A stretch of DNA of 6,850 nt from Xanthobacteraceae bacterium (GTDB taxonomy: Bacteria; Pseudomonadota; Alphaproteobacteria; Rhizobiales; Xanthobacteraceae). The translations under genes were made by a program, and so were the position numbers. The stretch is from the NCBI GenBank assembly GCA_030039655.1, contig JASHVC010000710.1, positions 1-6,850 of the forward strand, read 5' to 3'. Below, piece by piece: positions 1-6,210 of the stretch; the first letter of the stretch is position 1, and the number at the start of each line of letters is the position of its first letter. Under the pieces are notes generated by a model, which made no database searches, was not told the DNA's origin, and saw only the letters and a program-made list of their open reading frames with translations.

Positions 1-184
1 GAATGGCCGGCGCTGTGTTGTTGCTTTTCTCGGTCAGCATCTGGGTGATGCCGCCCATTTCGGCATCCCAATCGGCGCCGTTGACGTGCAGCAACTCGCC
101 GATCTTCTGCACTTCGTTCAGCCAGCCCCTGACGCCATCGCGGTAATGAATGCGCGGTTTCAATTCGGCATCAGCCAAAGCCAT
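1..184 (-). CDS. UbiD-family decarboxylase, N-terminal part (runs off the left edge)
   Basis: Reading the minus strand from the ATG at 184-182 gives 61 codons with no stop before the window ends. The visible part contains the segment GWLNEVQKIGELLHVNGADWD (about residues 20-40), followed by an acidic helix with GGITQMLTE and then APAI. This is the pattern at the start of UbiD-family proteins: a helix, the 'K/E-x-GEL-x-x-V/I' strand, then a helix leading into 'PALLF'. UbiD enzymes are cytoplasmic, use prenylated FMN, and add or remove carboxyl groups on aromatic or unsaturated acids. The catalytic and prFMN-binding residues lie outside the window, so the substrate cannot be told. A GAGGA Shine-Dalgarno (192-196, minus) sits 7 bases before the ATG and supports this start. 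The gene lies downstream of the GntR regulator on the same strand, separated by its own promoter and operator region. The family call is good but rests on the N-terminus only. Confidence 0.78.
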   Translation of the reverse strand, partial: MALADAELKPRIHYRDGVRGWLNEVQKIGELLHVNGADWDAEMGGITQMLTEKSNNTAPAI

Positions 185-240
185 GGAAGGATCCTCGGTA
201 TTTTGGGACGGTCGGCATGACGCGCCCGCTGACCGGCCAT

Positions 241-269
241 ATTGTATTCTATTGTATACAACAGTAAAG
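241..269 (-). promoter_or_regulatory. Candidate promoter and GntR-type operator of the ubiD-like gene
   Basis: On the minus strand, TTTACT (268-263) and TACAAT (246-241) are spaced by 16 bases and make a plausible sigma-70 -35/-10 pair upstream of the ubiD-like gene. The spacer holds the perfect 10-bp palindrome TTGTATACAA (252-261). ATTGTAT occurs twice, 10 bp apart (241-247 and 251-257). Short TNGT/ACNA-type palindromes of this kind are common operators for FCD-type GntR regulators, and one is encoded just upstream. An operator inside the spacer would fit repression by promoter occlusion. The match is by eye and binding is inferred. Confidence 0.5.
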
Positions 270-371
270 GTCACCTACCGAAAGTTGAGCGAGTTTTGAG
301 GCTCGCGCGGCCACTCGCCAATCGCCCGCTGACGGCAGTGGTGCTGAAGCAATCGACGCGCTGAAACGTTG

Positions 372-403
372 TCGGTAGGACTAGAGTTCGGTAGGACTAG
401 AGC
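372..403. repeat. 16-bp tandem duplication across the end of the GntR gene
   Basis: TCGGTAGGACTAGAG occurs at 372-386 and again at 388-402, a 16-base period with the last base of each unit differing (T or C). The unit covering 388-403 contains the stop codon of the GntR-family gene (TAG, minus strand, 399-397), so the other copy lies just beyond the gene. It looks like a small slippage duplication. It does not change the protein. Confidence 0.8.
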
Positions 404-1158
404 TTGTTCTCGGTCATCGTGAAATATTCGACACGGCAGCTGTGGGCTTGCTGGATATGATGGCGAGCGGCTTCCTCTGCCCTATCCTGGTCGCGCTTCT
501 CTATGGCACGCACGATGCGAAGGTGCTCAAGGTCAGATTGACCGTGCCGGGAAGGCATCTGCGACGTGAGATTCTGCAGCAAGGCCATCGAATCGTTCAA
601 GACTTCCAACGTTTCCAGCAAATACTGGTTATGCGCCGCTTCATAGATGTGTTGGTGGAACAAACGATTGAGCGTAACCAGGACCAGTGGGTCGTGGCCT
701 TCATTCGCGAGTCGCTTCTGGATTTGGTAGAGGATCGCGATCTCGCCATGGGTCGCGTGTTGGGCGGCAAAGCGCGCGGCGGAGCCCTCCAGAATTTCGC
801 GCATGGCGTAGAGGTCAAATATTTGCTTGTGCGACAACACAGCGACAGCGAATCCGCGGCCGGGGCGCACGACCAGCAGTCCTCGCTGTTGCAGCCGCTG
901 CAGGGCTTCGCGGACCGGCGTGCGGCTGACGCCGAGGCTCTTAGCAATGTCCTCCTCGCGAATTCGCGCGCCGCGGGCGAAATGCCCTTCCCAGATAGCG
1001 TTGCGCAAACTGAGATAGACGAATTCCGCCCGCGATCCGGCTTCAATCGAACTGTGCGCCAAAGAGGTTAGGAAGGTTGAATTTGCTGCGACCCGATCGG
1101 GCGATGTCCGTGGCTCGGCCCGTCTCTTCGGGCGGTGTTGTTGCGGTTGAGTTTTCAA
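397..1158 (-). CDS. GntR-family transcriptional regulator, FCD subfamily
   Basis: A 253-residue cytoplasmic DNA-binding regulator. Residues about 43-108 form the GntR winged helix-turn-helix: the run IREEDIAKSLGVSRTPVREAL (66-86) is the typical recognition region, followed by the wing LLVVRPGRGFAVAVLS. Residues about 110-238 form the all-helical FCD ligand domain. Its expected metal or ligand positions are N164 in NRLFHQHIY (usually Asp), H168, H212 in EHLRIV and H233/H234 in RHHIQQAH. Members usually repress catabolic genes until a small carboxylic acid binds. No ATG is available at the front: the frame opens after a TAG at 1218-1216. The start taken is TTG at 1158, with a second TTG near 1070 possible, so the first ~30 residues are uncertain. 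Upstream bases show only a weak ribosome site. It lies between the ubiD-like gene (same strand) and the divergent dioxygenase region, so it probably controls both. Confidence 0.88.
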   Translation of the reverse strand: MKTQPQQHRPKRRAEPRTSPDRVAANSTFLTSLAHSSIEAGSRAEFVYLSLRNAIWEGHFARGARIREEDIAKSLGVSRTPVREALQRLQQRGLLVVRPGRGFAVAVLSHKQIFDLYAMREILEGSAARFAAQHATHGEIAILYQIQKRLANEGHDPLVLVTLNRLFHQHIYEAAHNQYLLETLEVLNDSMALLQNLTSQMPSRHGQSDLEHLRIVRAIEKRDQDRAEEAARHHIQQAHSCRVEYFTMTENKL

Positions 1159-1460
1159 TTCTTGGAACCCCGTTTTTTGATTAGGCGACGCCGTCTCGTC
1201 CTCAAGCTCAGCGGTCTAAGTAATGGCTGTGCCATATCGATAGATCAATGCCCAGTACCGCGCTTGACGCCAACGTTTTCGGAGGAAAATCACTCGGTAC
1301 CCCGCGGATCAAGACGTCAATGCAACGGCTCAGTTTTGGACCGATCTCGCGGCCACAGAAAGTGCCCCATTTTTATTACAAATACGCCTTTCCGCGTGGG
1401 CAGTGCGCAGTGGGGTGCAGAGCTTGATTGTAACATTAAGTATACAAACGACCCCGGATC
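1159..1460. other. Noncoding region between the GntR gene and the divergent coxM remnant
   Basis: About 300 bases between divergent start points. I see no convincing gene: open frames here are short and resemble no family I know. It should carry the leftward promoter for the regulator and the rightward promoter for the dioxygenase unit, but I could not assign clear -35/-10 pairs. The one notable site is the operator-like sequence near its right end (listed separately). Confidence 0.5.
1428..1447. promoter_or_regulatory. Second operator-like site, upstream of the coxM remnant and dioxygenase
   Basis: The bases read TTGTA (1428-1432), ten bases, then TACAA (1443-1447), a spaced inverted repeat. 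Within it, GTATACAA at 1440-1447 is identical to 254-261 in the operator candidate of the ubiD-like gene. Placement just before the rightward transcription unit suggests that the same GntR regulator may act on both sides of its own gene. An eight-base AT-rich match can arise by chance, so this is suggestive only. Confidence 0.35.
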
Positions 1461-1800
1461 ATGAAGCGGCCCCGTTTACCTTTCATGCACCGACTGATCT
1501 GAAGGAGGCGCTGCAGCTACTCGCGGCTCTGGGTCCCGATAATGGATGCATTTTGGCAGGCGGCCAGTCGTTGGTGCCGTCCATGGCTTTTCGGATTGCG
1601 CGTCCCGCTCATCTGATCGACATCAACGGCATTCGCACGCTTGAAGGAGTCAATCCCCGCGACGGTTATCTACGGATCGGCGCCTGCACTCGTCACGCCT
1701 ATTTTGAATCAGATGGTGTTCCGGGCGTCTCGGCGAATTGCTGCGGAACAAGCACGACAAATCCGCTGGGCATCAAAGGCGCGGGCGAGGGCGGATCGAA
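1461..1800 (+). pseudogene. Molybdenum-hydroxylase remnant: CoxM-type FAD subunit start joined to a CoxL-type C-terminal piece
   Basis: From about 1463 to 1711 the frame encodes APFTFHAPTDLKEALQLL, then ILAGGQSLVPSMAFR, then HLIDINGI and YLRIGACTRHAYFE. These are the N-terminal hallmarks of the medium FAD-binding subunit of the CO dehydrogenase/xanthine dehydrogenase family (GGQSLVP is the FAD pyrophosphate loop). It then stops resembling that family. From 1748 to 1798 the same frame reads TSTTNPLGIKGAGEGG, the signature near the C-terminus of the large molybdopterin subunit. About 200 residues of the medium subunit, any small iron-sulfur subunit and most of the large subunit are missing, which points to an internal deletion of several kilobases. 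The natural ATG at 1461 is also one base out of frame: it would read into the hallmark sequence (MKAAPF...) only if one base were added. It cannot make a working enzyme. It sits directly upstream of the dioxygenase. Confidence 0.8.
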
Positions 1801-1871
1801 GTTTTGCGATTCACCTCGAATTGCGATAGCTGATGGGTCAGTATATTTGCACGACACCTTGGGAACGAACC

Positions 1872-2978
1872 ATGGATCAGAGAGCAAAATTCGCTGCTGC
1901 GAGCAACGGTATCATTGCCGCCGCCATCGTGCCACACGCTCCTCAACTGCTAACTCTGCCAGAAACGGAGGATCACGATCAGGTTAGCCGTGTCAAAGCG
2001 AAGATGCGGTTGATCGGTGATGAAATGCGTGCATTGGATCCCGATTTGATCGTTATCATTTCAAACAGCCACGGTGAGGAATTGGTCGTCGACTGCGTCC
2101 CGTCGCTCATGATCCATTGTGGCGACAGGGCTAACGGCGCCGGCAGGCATAAGGGCCGTTGGCTTGTTGATGGCGACGCTGGTCAGCAACTTACATCTCT
2201 CATGATGGAAGAGGGCTTCGATCCTGCCTTCACATTTAGCAACGATCTTGGAACCGCTTTCACTATCGCCCACGAGTTCTGCGGCTTTTCTCGCGAGACC
2301 GCGTTCCTTCCGATCTTCTTAAACGTCTATGTCCCGCCACAGCCCTCGCCACCGCGCTGCTTCGCATACGGCAAGGCGCTCGCGCGTTGCTTTGAACGCA
2401 TGGGCCGCCGCACGGCGTTGATCGTCAGCGGCGGTCTCTCACATTACCCGGCCACACCAATGTACCCAAAGCCCGATCTAGCCACGGATCAGGTTATCTT
2501 CGAGCGGATCGCGAACGGTAACCTGCTTTATCTTATGAGCTTCGATGCGGCCGCTCTCGATAGAACTGGGAACACTGAAAGCCGTTCACTGCAGGTCATG
2601 GCAGGTTGCATCGGCGATCGAAAGCCCGATCACGCCATACTTGAACCATCCTGGCATCATGTCTATGCGGTCCTCGGTTGGACCTGCATGCAAAACAGCA
2701 ATGAATACACGCCTCTGTATCCAGGTTTCGCCGCGCGTCACAGTGAGCTGGCGCGAGCCCTCAATATGCTTCTGAAGGACGACGCAGTGGTGACTGCCTA
2801 TCGGCAGGATCGCAATGCGATTGCTTCACAATTTGATTTCACGCCCGATCAAGCTGCCGCCTTCATCAAACTCGACGAAGACGACTTGCGCTTGAACTTC
2901 GCAGTCAACCCGATGCTTACTTATATGGTGAAGCTCCGGGTCGGAGATCCGCTCAAACATCGCACCAGGGTCACATAG
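1872..2978 (+). CDS. LigB-type class III extradiol ring-cleavage dioxygenase with LigA-like C-terminus
   Basis: A 368-residue cytoplasmic non-haem Fe(II) enzyme that opens a catechol- or aminophenol-like ring next to the substituted carbons. Numbered from the ATG at 1872, H22 (VPHAPQ), H67 (SNSHGEE) and E236 (GNTES) match the metal ligands, and H191 in GGLSHYPAT matches the catalytic His of the LigB/MhpB/AmnB superfamily. Residues about 10-280 form this domain. The tail (about 295-355), with a YRQDRNAI...FDFTP helix pair ending in VNPMLTYMV, resembles the small LigA subunit, so both parts appear fused as in gallate dioxygenase-type proteins. An earlier in-frame ATG at 1833 would add 13 residues. 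I prefer 1872 because GGGA precedes it by 8 bases and family similarity begins just after it. The frame is intact despite decayed neighbours. The substrate cannot be read off: gallate- or protocatechuate-like diols or 2-aminophenols are all possible. Confidence 0.85.
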   Translation: MDQRAKFAAASNGIIAAAIVPHAPQLLTLPETEDHDQVSRVKAKMRLIGDEMRALDPDLIVIISNSHGEELVVDCVPSLMIHCGDRANGAGRHKGRWLVDGDAGQQLTSLMMEEGFDPAFTFSNDLGTAFTIAHEFCGFSRETAFLPIFLNVYVPPQPSPPRCFAYGKALARCFERMGRRTALIVSGGLSHYPATPMYPKPDLATDQVIFERIANGNLLYLMSFDAAALDRTGNTESRSLQVMAGCIGDRKPDHAILEPSWHHVYAVLGWTCMQNSNEYTPLYPGFAARHSELARALNMLLKDDAVVTAYRQDRNAIASQFDFTPDQAAAFIKLDEDDLRLNFAVNPMLTYMVKLRVGDPLKHRTRVT

Positions 2979-3028
2979 TTTCACCGCCGGTGGTTGAAGT
3001 ATCGTACGCACATACGCTCCGCGAGGAC

Positions 3029-4026
3029 CTACTGCGCTTTGATTCCCGCATCCCGAATAACACTTGTCCATTTTAGAATATCGGCTTTAATTATGTCGGC
3101 CATTTCTTCGGGCGCGTACGCGACGGGCTCGAAGCCAAGTTCAACGAGGCGCTGCTGCACATCTTGGAGCTGCACAACGCGCACGATCTCCGCATTGAGG
3201 CGCAGGATTACTTCTTTCGGAGTTTGTGCGGGCGCAACAAATCCGACCCATGTGTCGGACTCGATATTGGAAAACCCCTCTTCAGTCATGGTCGGGACAT
3301 TCGGCAATCCGCGCATGCGCTTCTTGACGGCGACGGCCAATGCGCGCAGCTGGCCTTGCGAGGCCTGCGGTATGACCGCCGCCGGCGAACCGAAAATGAT
3401 CGGGTATGGCCGCCGACCGTCGCGAGAACGGCCGGGCCTCAGCCATTGAAGGGGACGTGCACAAGGTCAAGCTTCAGCGACAGGCGGAACAGCTCACCGA
3501 CTAGATGTGCTCCCGTTCCAACTCCCGCGGAGGCGTAACTGTATTTGCCCGGATTTGATCGGATGAGGTCGATCAAATCCTTGACCGTATGCGCCGGAAC
3601 TGATGGATGGACGGCGAGCACTTGCCCGGTGGTGCCCCCGGCCGCCACTGCGGCGAAATCTCTAGCGACGTCATAGGAGACGTTGTCGTAGAGGTTCGGT
3701 GTGGAAACGAAAAAGATTCCATCAGTCACGAGCAGCGTGTATCCGTCGGGTGTCGCCGCCGCCACTCGACTTGTTGCGATGCTTCCTCCGGCACCAGGCA
3801 CATTTTCAACGTAATATTGCTGCCCAAACCGGTCGGACAACCTCTGTGCCAAGAGCCGTCCAATCACATCGGTCTGACCGCCGGGCCCGACCGGAACGAT
3901 CACGCGCGCCGGGCGCATCGGATAGTCGAGCGCCCAAGCCAAGTGAGCCAAAGCCGGCATCGCTAGGACGCCGTGTGTCAAACGCAGAAAGCCTCTGCGG
4001 CTTGAAGATTTCGCCGTGCTTGCCAT
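3029..4026 (-). pseudogene. Broken TctC/Bug-family tricarboxylate-type solute-binding protein
   Basis: Bug proteins are periplasmic binding proteins that capture organic acids, often for tripartite TctABC carriers. The N-terminal part (ATG at 4026) shows a twin-arginine-like signal (SSSRRGFLRL, then a hydrophobic stretch), followed by family motifs RVIVPVGPGGQTDVIGRLLA, QYYVENVPGAGG, GYTLLV and YSYASAGVGTGAHL. After LVHVPFNG comes TGA at 3441-3439, where the family reads G-G-G-P: one substitution from GGA explains it. Reading continues with GPAVLATVGGHT, then a one-base loss near 3398-3405 shifts the frame. The next frame gives IIFGSPAAVIPQASQ and runs to the normal end (VPTMTEEGF...GFEPVAYAPEEMADII). 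The span is 998 bases; adding one base gives 333 codons including stop, the usual family length. An earlier in-frame TTG at 4083 is unlikely to be used. No TctA/B genes are visible. Convergent with the dioxygenase, 50 bases apart. Confidence 0.88.
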
Positions 4027-4162
4027 CGGCTTTAGTGTACGCGTATGAGCGTGAGGTTGTCGCAGCAACCGCCGGCCGCGCAAGAGTTGACGTTGCCGCG
4101 GTCTGGTACAGGCCGTGCGGGCCGTCGGACTTGTAAGGAGCTTTCCTCAGGAGTGACAGGGA

Positions 4163-4909
4163 ATGTCGGTGCAAGTCTTTGCCCCTGGCGGTTATCGCTT
4201 TGCACAAGGGGTCTTCCAGTACTCGGCCGGCGTCGCTGCCTTGCCGGGTTATCGCATCGTCCGAGTCCGGTTTCGAGCTCTAGTCCCGCTTGCTGAGGGT
4301 TTTGAACGGGCGGCGAAGATCATCAAGGCCAGCGCGCGTCCCCTGACGGCGTTCTGTGCCTGCGAGCTTCGCTCACCGGCGCCGTTCAGCGAGAGCGAAT
4401 TTGCTGACTTCAACAAGACCTATGTTGGCACCTTGCAGCGCTGGGGCATTTATGACGGCAGAACCAACCCCGTCGCCCGCAGCAACGTTTGCCCGGAGAT
4501 TGACCCTCCGGTTGAGCCATCGTTTTACGGCTTCAGCTACACGGAAGCCGCACACGAAGTCGAGCCTTCGTTCGTGATCGCCGGTAGTGGCGAGGCGCCG
4601 GAAGGACGGAGCAACTATCGCGATCATATCGTCCAGCTCGGCGACGTCAGCTCGGCTGGCCTACGTGCAAAGGCGCGTTTCGTACTTGGCGAAATGGAGC
4701 GACGGATGGTCTCGCTCGGAGTTGCTTGGCCAAACATCACCGCATCTCAGGTTTACACCGTCCATGATATTCACCCGTTCCTGGCGGATGAAATCGTGCG
4801 CCGCGGAGCCGCACGTGCGGGTTTGACTTGGCATTACTGCCGCCCGCCGGTCGTGGATCTCGAATACGAAATGGATTGCCGTGGCCTGGCTGTCGAGCGG
4901 ATCGCGTGA
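4163..4909 (+). CDS. RidA-like-fold protein resembling CnbZ 2-aminomuconate-type deaminase
   Basis: A 248-residue, apparently cytoplasmic protein with no signal or membrane segment. A strong AGGAG (4149-4153) lies 9 bases before the ATG. Residues about 137-248 look like the RidA/YjgF fold: FVIAGSGEA matches the strand-turn near the N-terminus of RidA, GDVSSAGLRAKARFVLGEMERRMVSLGVAW matches the central helix followed by 'L-x-x-aG', and PPVVDLEYEMDCRGLA matches the closing strand with its acidic residue. Residues 1-130 appear to be a second, more diverged copy with FCACELRSPAPF and NVCPEIDPP. From memory, proteins of this length and these motifs are annotated as 2-amino-5-chloromuconate deaminase (CnbZ) relatives, which release ammonia from the product of aminophenol ring cleavage. 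That assignment is from recall, not a search. The nearby LigB-family dioxygenase fits it. It is divergent from the broken tctC and convergent with the downstream hydrolase. It could instead be a general enamine/imine hydrolase. Confidence 0.6.
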   Translation: MSVQVFAPGGYRFAQGVFQYSAGVAALPGYRIVRVRFRALVPLAEGFERAAKIIKASARPLTAFCACELRSPAPFSESEFADFNKTYVGTLQRWGIYDGRTNPVARSNVCPEIDPPVEPSFYGFSYTEAAHEVEPSFVIAGSGEAPEGRSNYRDHIVQLGDVSSAGLRAKARFVLGEMERRMVSLGVAWPNITASQVYTVHDIHPFLADEIVRRGAARAGLTWHYCRPPVVDLEYEMDCRGLAVERIA

Positions 4910-4950
4910 AAGCGCAGAAGAGGCGGCCCCGTGACAGTAGCGAATTAGGA

Positions 4951-5023
4951 AATAAGCTGGTGTTGCTCCGACAGCGCTATTGGGTCCGACCTGTGTCCCG
5001 GAATAGTGCTGAGTTCGCTTATT
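4951..5023. terminator. Long two-part hairpin between convergent genes, probable bidirectional terminator
   Basis: An inner stem pairs 4972-4981 with 5002-5011 (ten pairs, one a G-T wobble), continued by GGG 4982-4984 with CCC 4997-4999 over a two-base bulge, around a 12-base loop. An outer stem pairs AATAAGC (4951-4957) with GCTTATT (5017-5023). Bases just past the outer stem are T-rich in both directions (TTATTCTTCCTT on plus, TTATTTCCTAATT on minus). It lies between the stops of the CnbZ-like gene and the hydrolase, where a shared terminator is expected. It lacks a classic uninterrupted T run, so a decayed mobile-element end or other structured RNA remains possible. Confidence 0.5.
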
Positions 5024-5074
5024 CTTCCTTGCGTCGCACAACGGCGACGTTGAGTCTCCGCGCAAGCCCGCGAT

Positions 5075-6007
5075 CTAGTTCGGCAGCGAGCGATAGACCA
5101 CGCGCAAGAAATTCCCGATCGCGCGGTCATTCACGCCAAATTTCGCATCGTAATCGGCAGTCGGCTTCAGGGCGACGACTTCCTCCTCGGTCTTGCCTGC
5201 CGCCCTGAGTTTGGCGATACGCTCCCGCGCCTCGGTAAGCATAGTCCGATAATCTCGCAACATGGCTTTGTTGCCAGCCGGTCCGTGGCCCGGCACGATC
5301 TTTGTGTCTTCTGTGGCCAAATTCAAGAGTCCATCGGTGCCGCGGATCATGCCGTCGATGCTGCCGCCATAGAGAAAATCGATGTTCGGATAGCGGCCCA
5401 AGAAGACGACATCGCCCGCAATAAGGACGTTGGCGTCCGCCAGATAGATGGTGGTGTCACCATCGGTGTGCGCGTCGACCACGTGCTTGATCTCAGCGGT
5501 GCGCCCCTTGACCTGGAGCGTCATTGCGTTCGTGTAGGTCAGCCGTGGCAGCGCGGCTTCTGGCGCAGGTGGCGTCACTGCGCAGGTAAGGCCGCTCTTG
5601 CTTCCAGCAGCCAGCACGCGCTTGACGTTCTCTTGTGCCACGATAGTGGCGCCGTCTTTAGCGAAAGCCTCGTTGCTGCCGGTATGGTCGCGGTGAAAAT
5701 GCGTATTGACCACAAAGCGAACCGGCTGCGGCGATATCGAAGCCACAGCAGCTCTGATCTTGCTGTACATTTGCGGAAACATGTCGTCGACGACGATGAT
5801 GCCGTCGTTGCCCACCACGACCGTGACATTGCCGCCGACGGTGCCACCCACGCCGTCAAGCATGTGGACGCGGTTACCGAGATCGGTGGAGTTGATCACG
5901 GCCTTGTCGAAATCCGGCACCGGCGTCGGCGGCAAACATGGCTCGGAGTGCGCCATGCCGCGAAGCGCGGCGGTCGCCACAACGGCCATGATTAGTCTCT
6001 TCCACAT
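5075..6007 (-). CDS. Exported metallo-beta-lactamase-fold hydrolase
   Basis: A 310-residue protein. The first ~21 residues (MWKRLIMAVVATAALRGMAHS) form a Sec-type signal peptide with charged start, hydrophobic core and a small-residue cleavage site, so it is probably periplasmic. The metallo-beta-lactamase fold is complete: HFHRDH gives H103, H105, D107 and H108, H180 lies in DAHTDGDT, D199 in AGDVVF and H241 in PGHGP, which together form a two-zinc site. GNVTVVVGNDGIIVVDD (59-75) is the first beta-alpha segment. The final ~60 residues carry a charged helix (LTEARERIAKLRAAGKTEEEV) and a DYDAKFG...FLR tail typical of the SoxH/quinoprotein-associated branch of exported hydrolases. The substrate is not evident: a lactone, ester, thioester or beta-lactam are all compatible with the fold. 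AGAGAG about 5 bases before the ATG is a moderate ribosome site. It has no obvious link to the aromatic genes. Confidence 0.9.
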   Translation of the reverse strand: MWKRLIMAVVATAALRGMAHSEPCLPPTPVPDFDKAVINSTDLGNRVHMLDGVGGTVGGNVTVVVGNDGIIVVDDMFPQMYSKIRAAVASISPQPVRFVVNTHFHRDHTGSNEAFAKDGATIVAQENVKRVLAAGSKSGLTCAVTPPAPEAALPRLTYTNAMTLQVKGRTAEIKHVVDAHTDGDTTIYLADANVLIAGDVVFLGRYPNIDFLYGGSIDGMIRGTDGLLNLATEDTKIVPGHGPAGNKAMLRDYRTMLTEARERIAKLRAAGKTEEEVVALKPTADYDAKFGVNDRAIGNFLRVVYRSLPN

Positions 6008-6144
6008 GGGGCTCTCTGCTGTCAGAAGGGATTTTACCCGAAACCTTTGAAACGTTATATCACTTCTACGCGAAATCGATCGAGTGCTCGCACTTTATGA
6101 GCAAAAAACGGAACATGCCGCGATGACCTGTCAGGTGCAAATGA

Positions 6145-6179
6145 CACATTGCAGTAGTTGCTGAAGGCCTAGCAATGTG
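6145..6179. repeat. 8-bp perfect inverted repeat downstream of the VOC gene
   Basis: CACATTGC at 6145-6152 is the exact reverse complement of GCAATGTG at 6172-6179, with a 19-base loop. It lies about 85 bases beyond the stop of the VOC gene (minus strand) and upstream of the hydrolase. A T run after the stem is lacking, so it is a weak terminator candidate. Close by is a small palindrome ACCTG-T-CAGGT (6126-6136). The rest of 6008-6262 should hold the hydrolase promoter; TATAAC (minus, 6059-6054) may be its -10 but no good -35 was seen. Confidence 0.35.
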
Positions 6180-6210
6180 GCGCCGCTCGTGTGTGTTGGG
6201 TGCAGTACGA

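Noticed and set aside
223..333. 11-bp direct repeat CGCCCGCTGAC at 223-233 and 323-333, exactly 100 bases apart
   Set aside because: It is a short GC-rich match with no continuation on either side; likely chance.
442..1071. Long plus-strand open frame (209 codons) opposite the GntR gene
   Set aside because: It is the antisense shadow of a clearly recognisable GntR/FCD protein and resembles no family.
2979..3028. CACC-GCC-GGTG hairpin between the dioxygenase and tctC ends
   Set aside because: The stem is only 4 bp with no T run; too weak to call a terminator.
3439..3441. Possible recoded TGA (selenocysteine) in the tctC-like gene
   Set aside because: The family has Gly here, there is no reason for a selenocysteine in Bug proteins, and a separate frameshift follows within 45 bases.
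3699..4136. Plus-strand open frame of 145 codons opposite the start of tctC
   Set aside because: It is an Arg/Ser/Pro-rich shadow of the tctC-like coding sequence with no recognisable domain.
5285..5995. Plus-strand open frame of 236 codons opposite the metallo-beta-lactamase gene
   Set aside because: Its composition is a His/Asp/Arg-rich shadow of the minus-strand gene, which has a complete zinc site and signal peptide.
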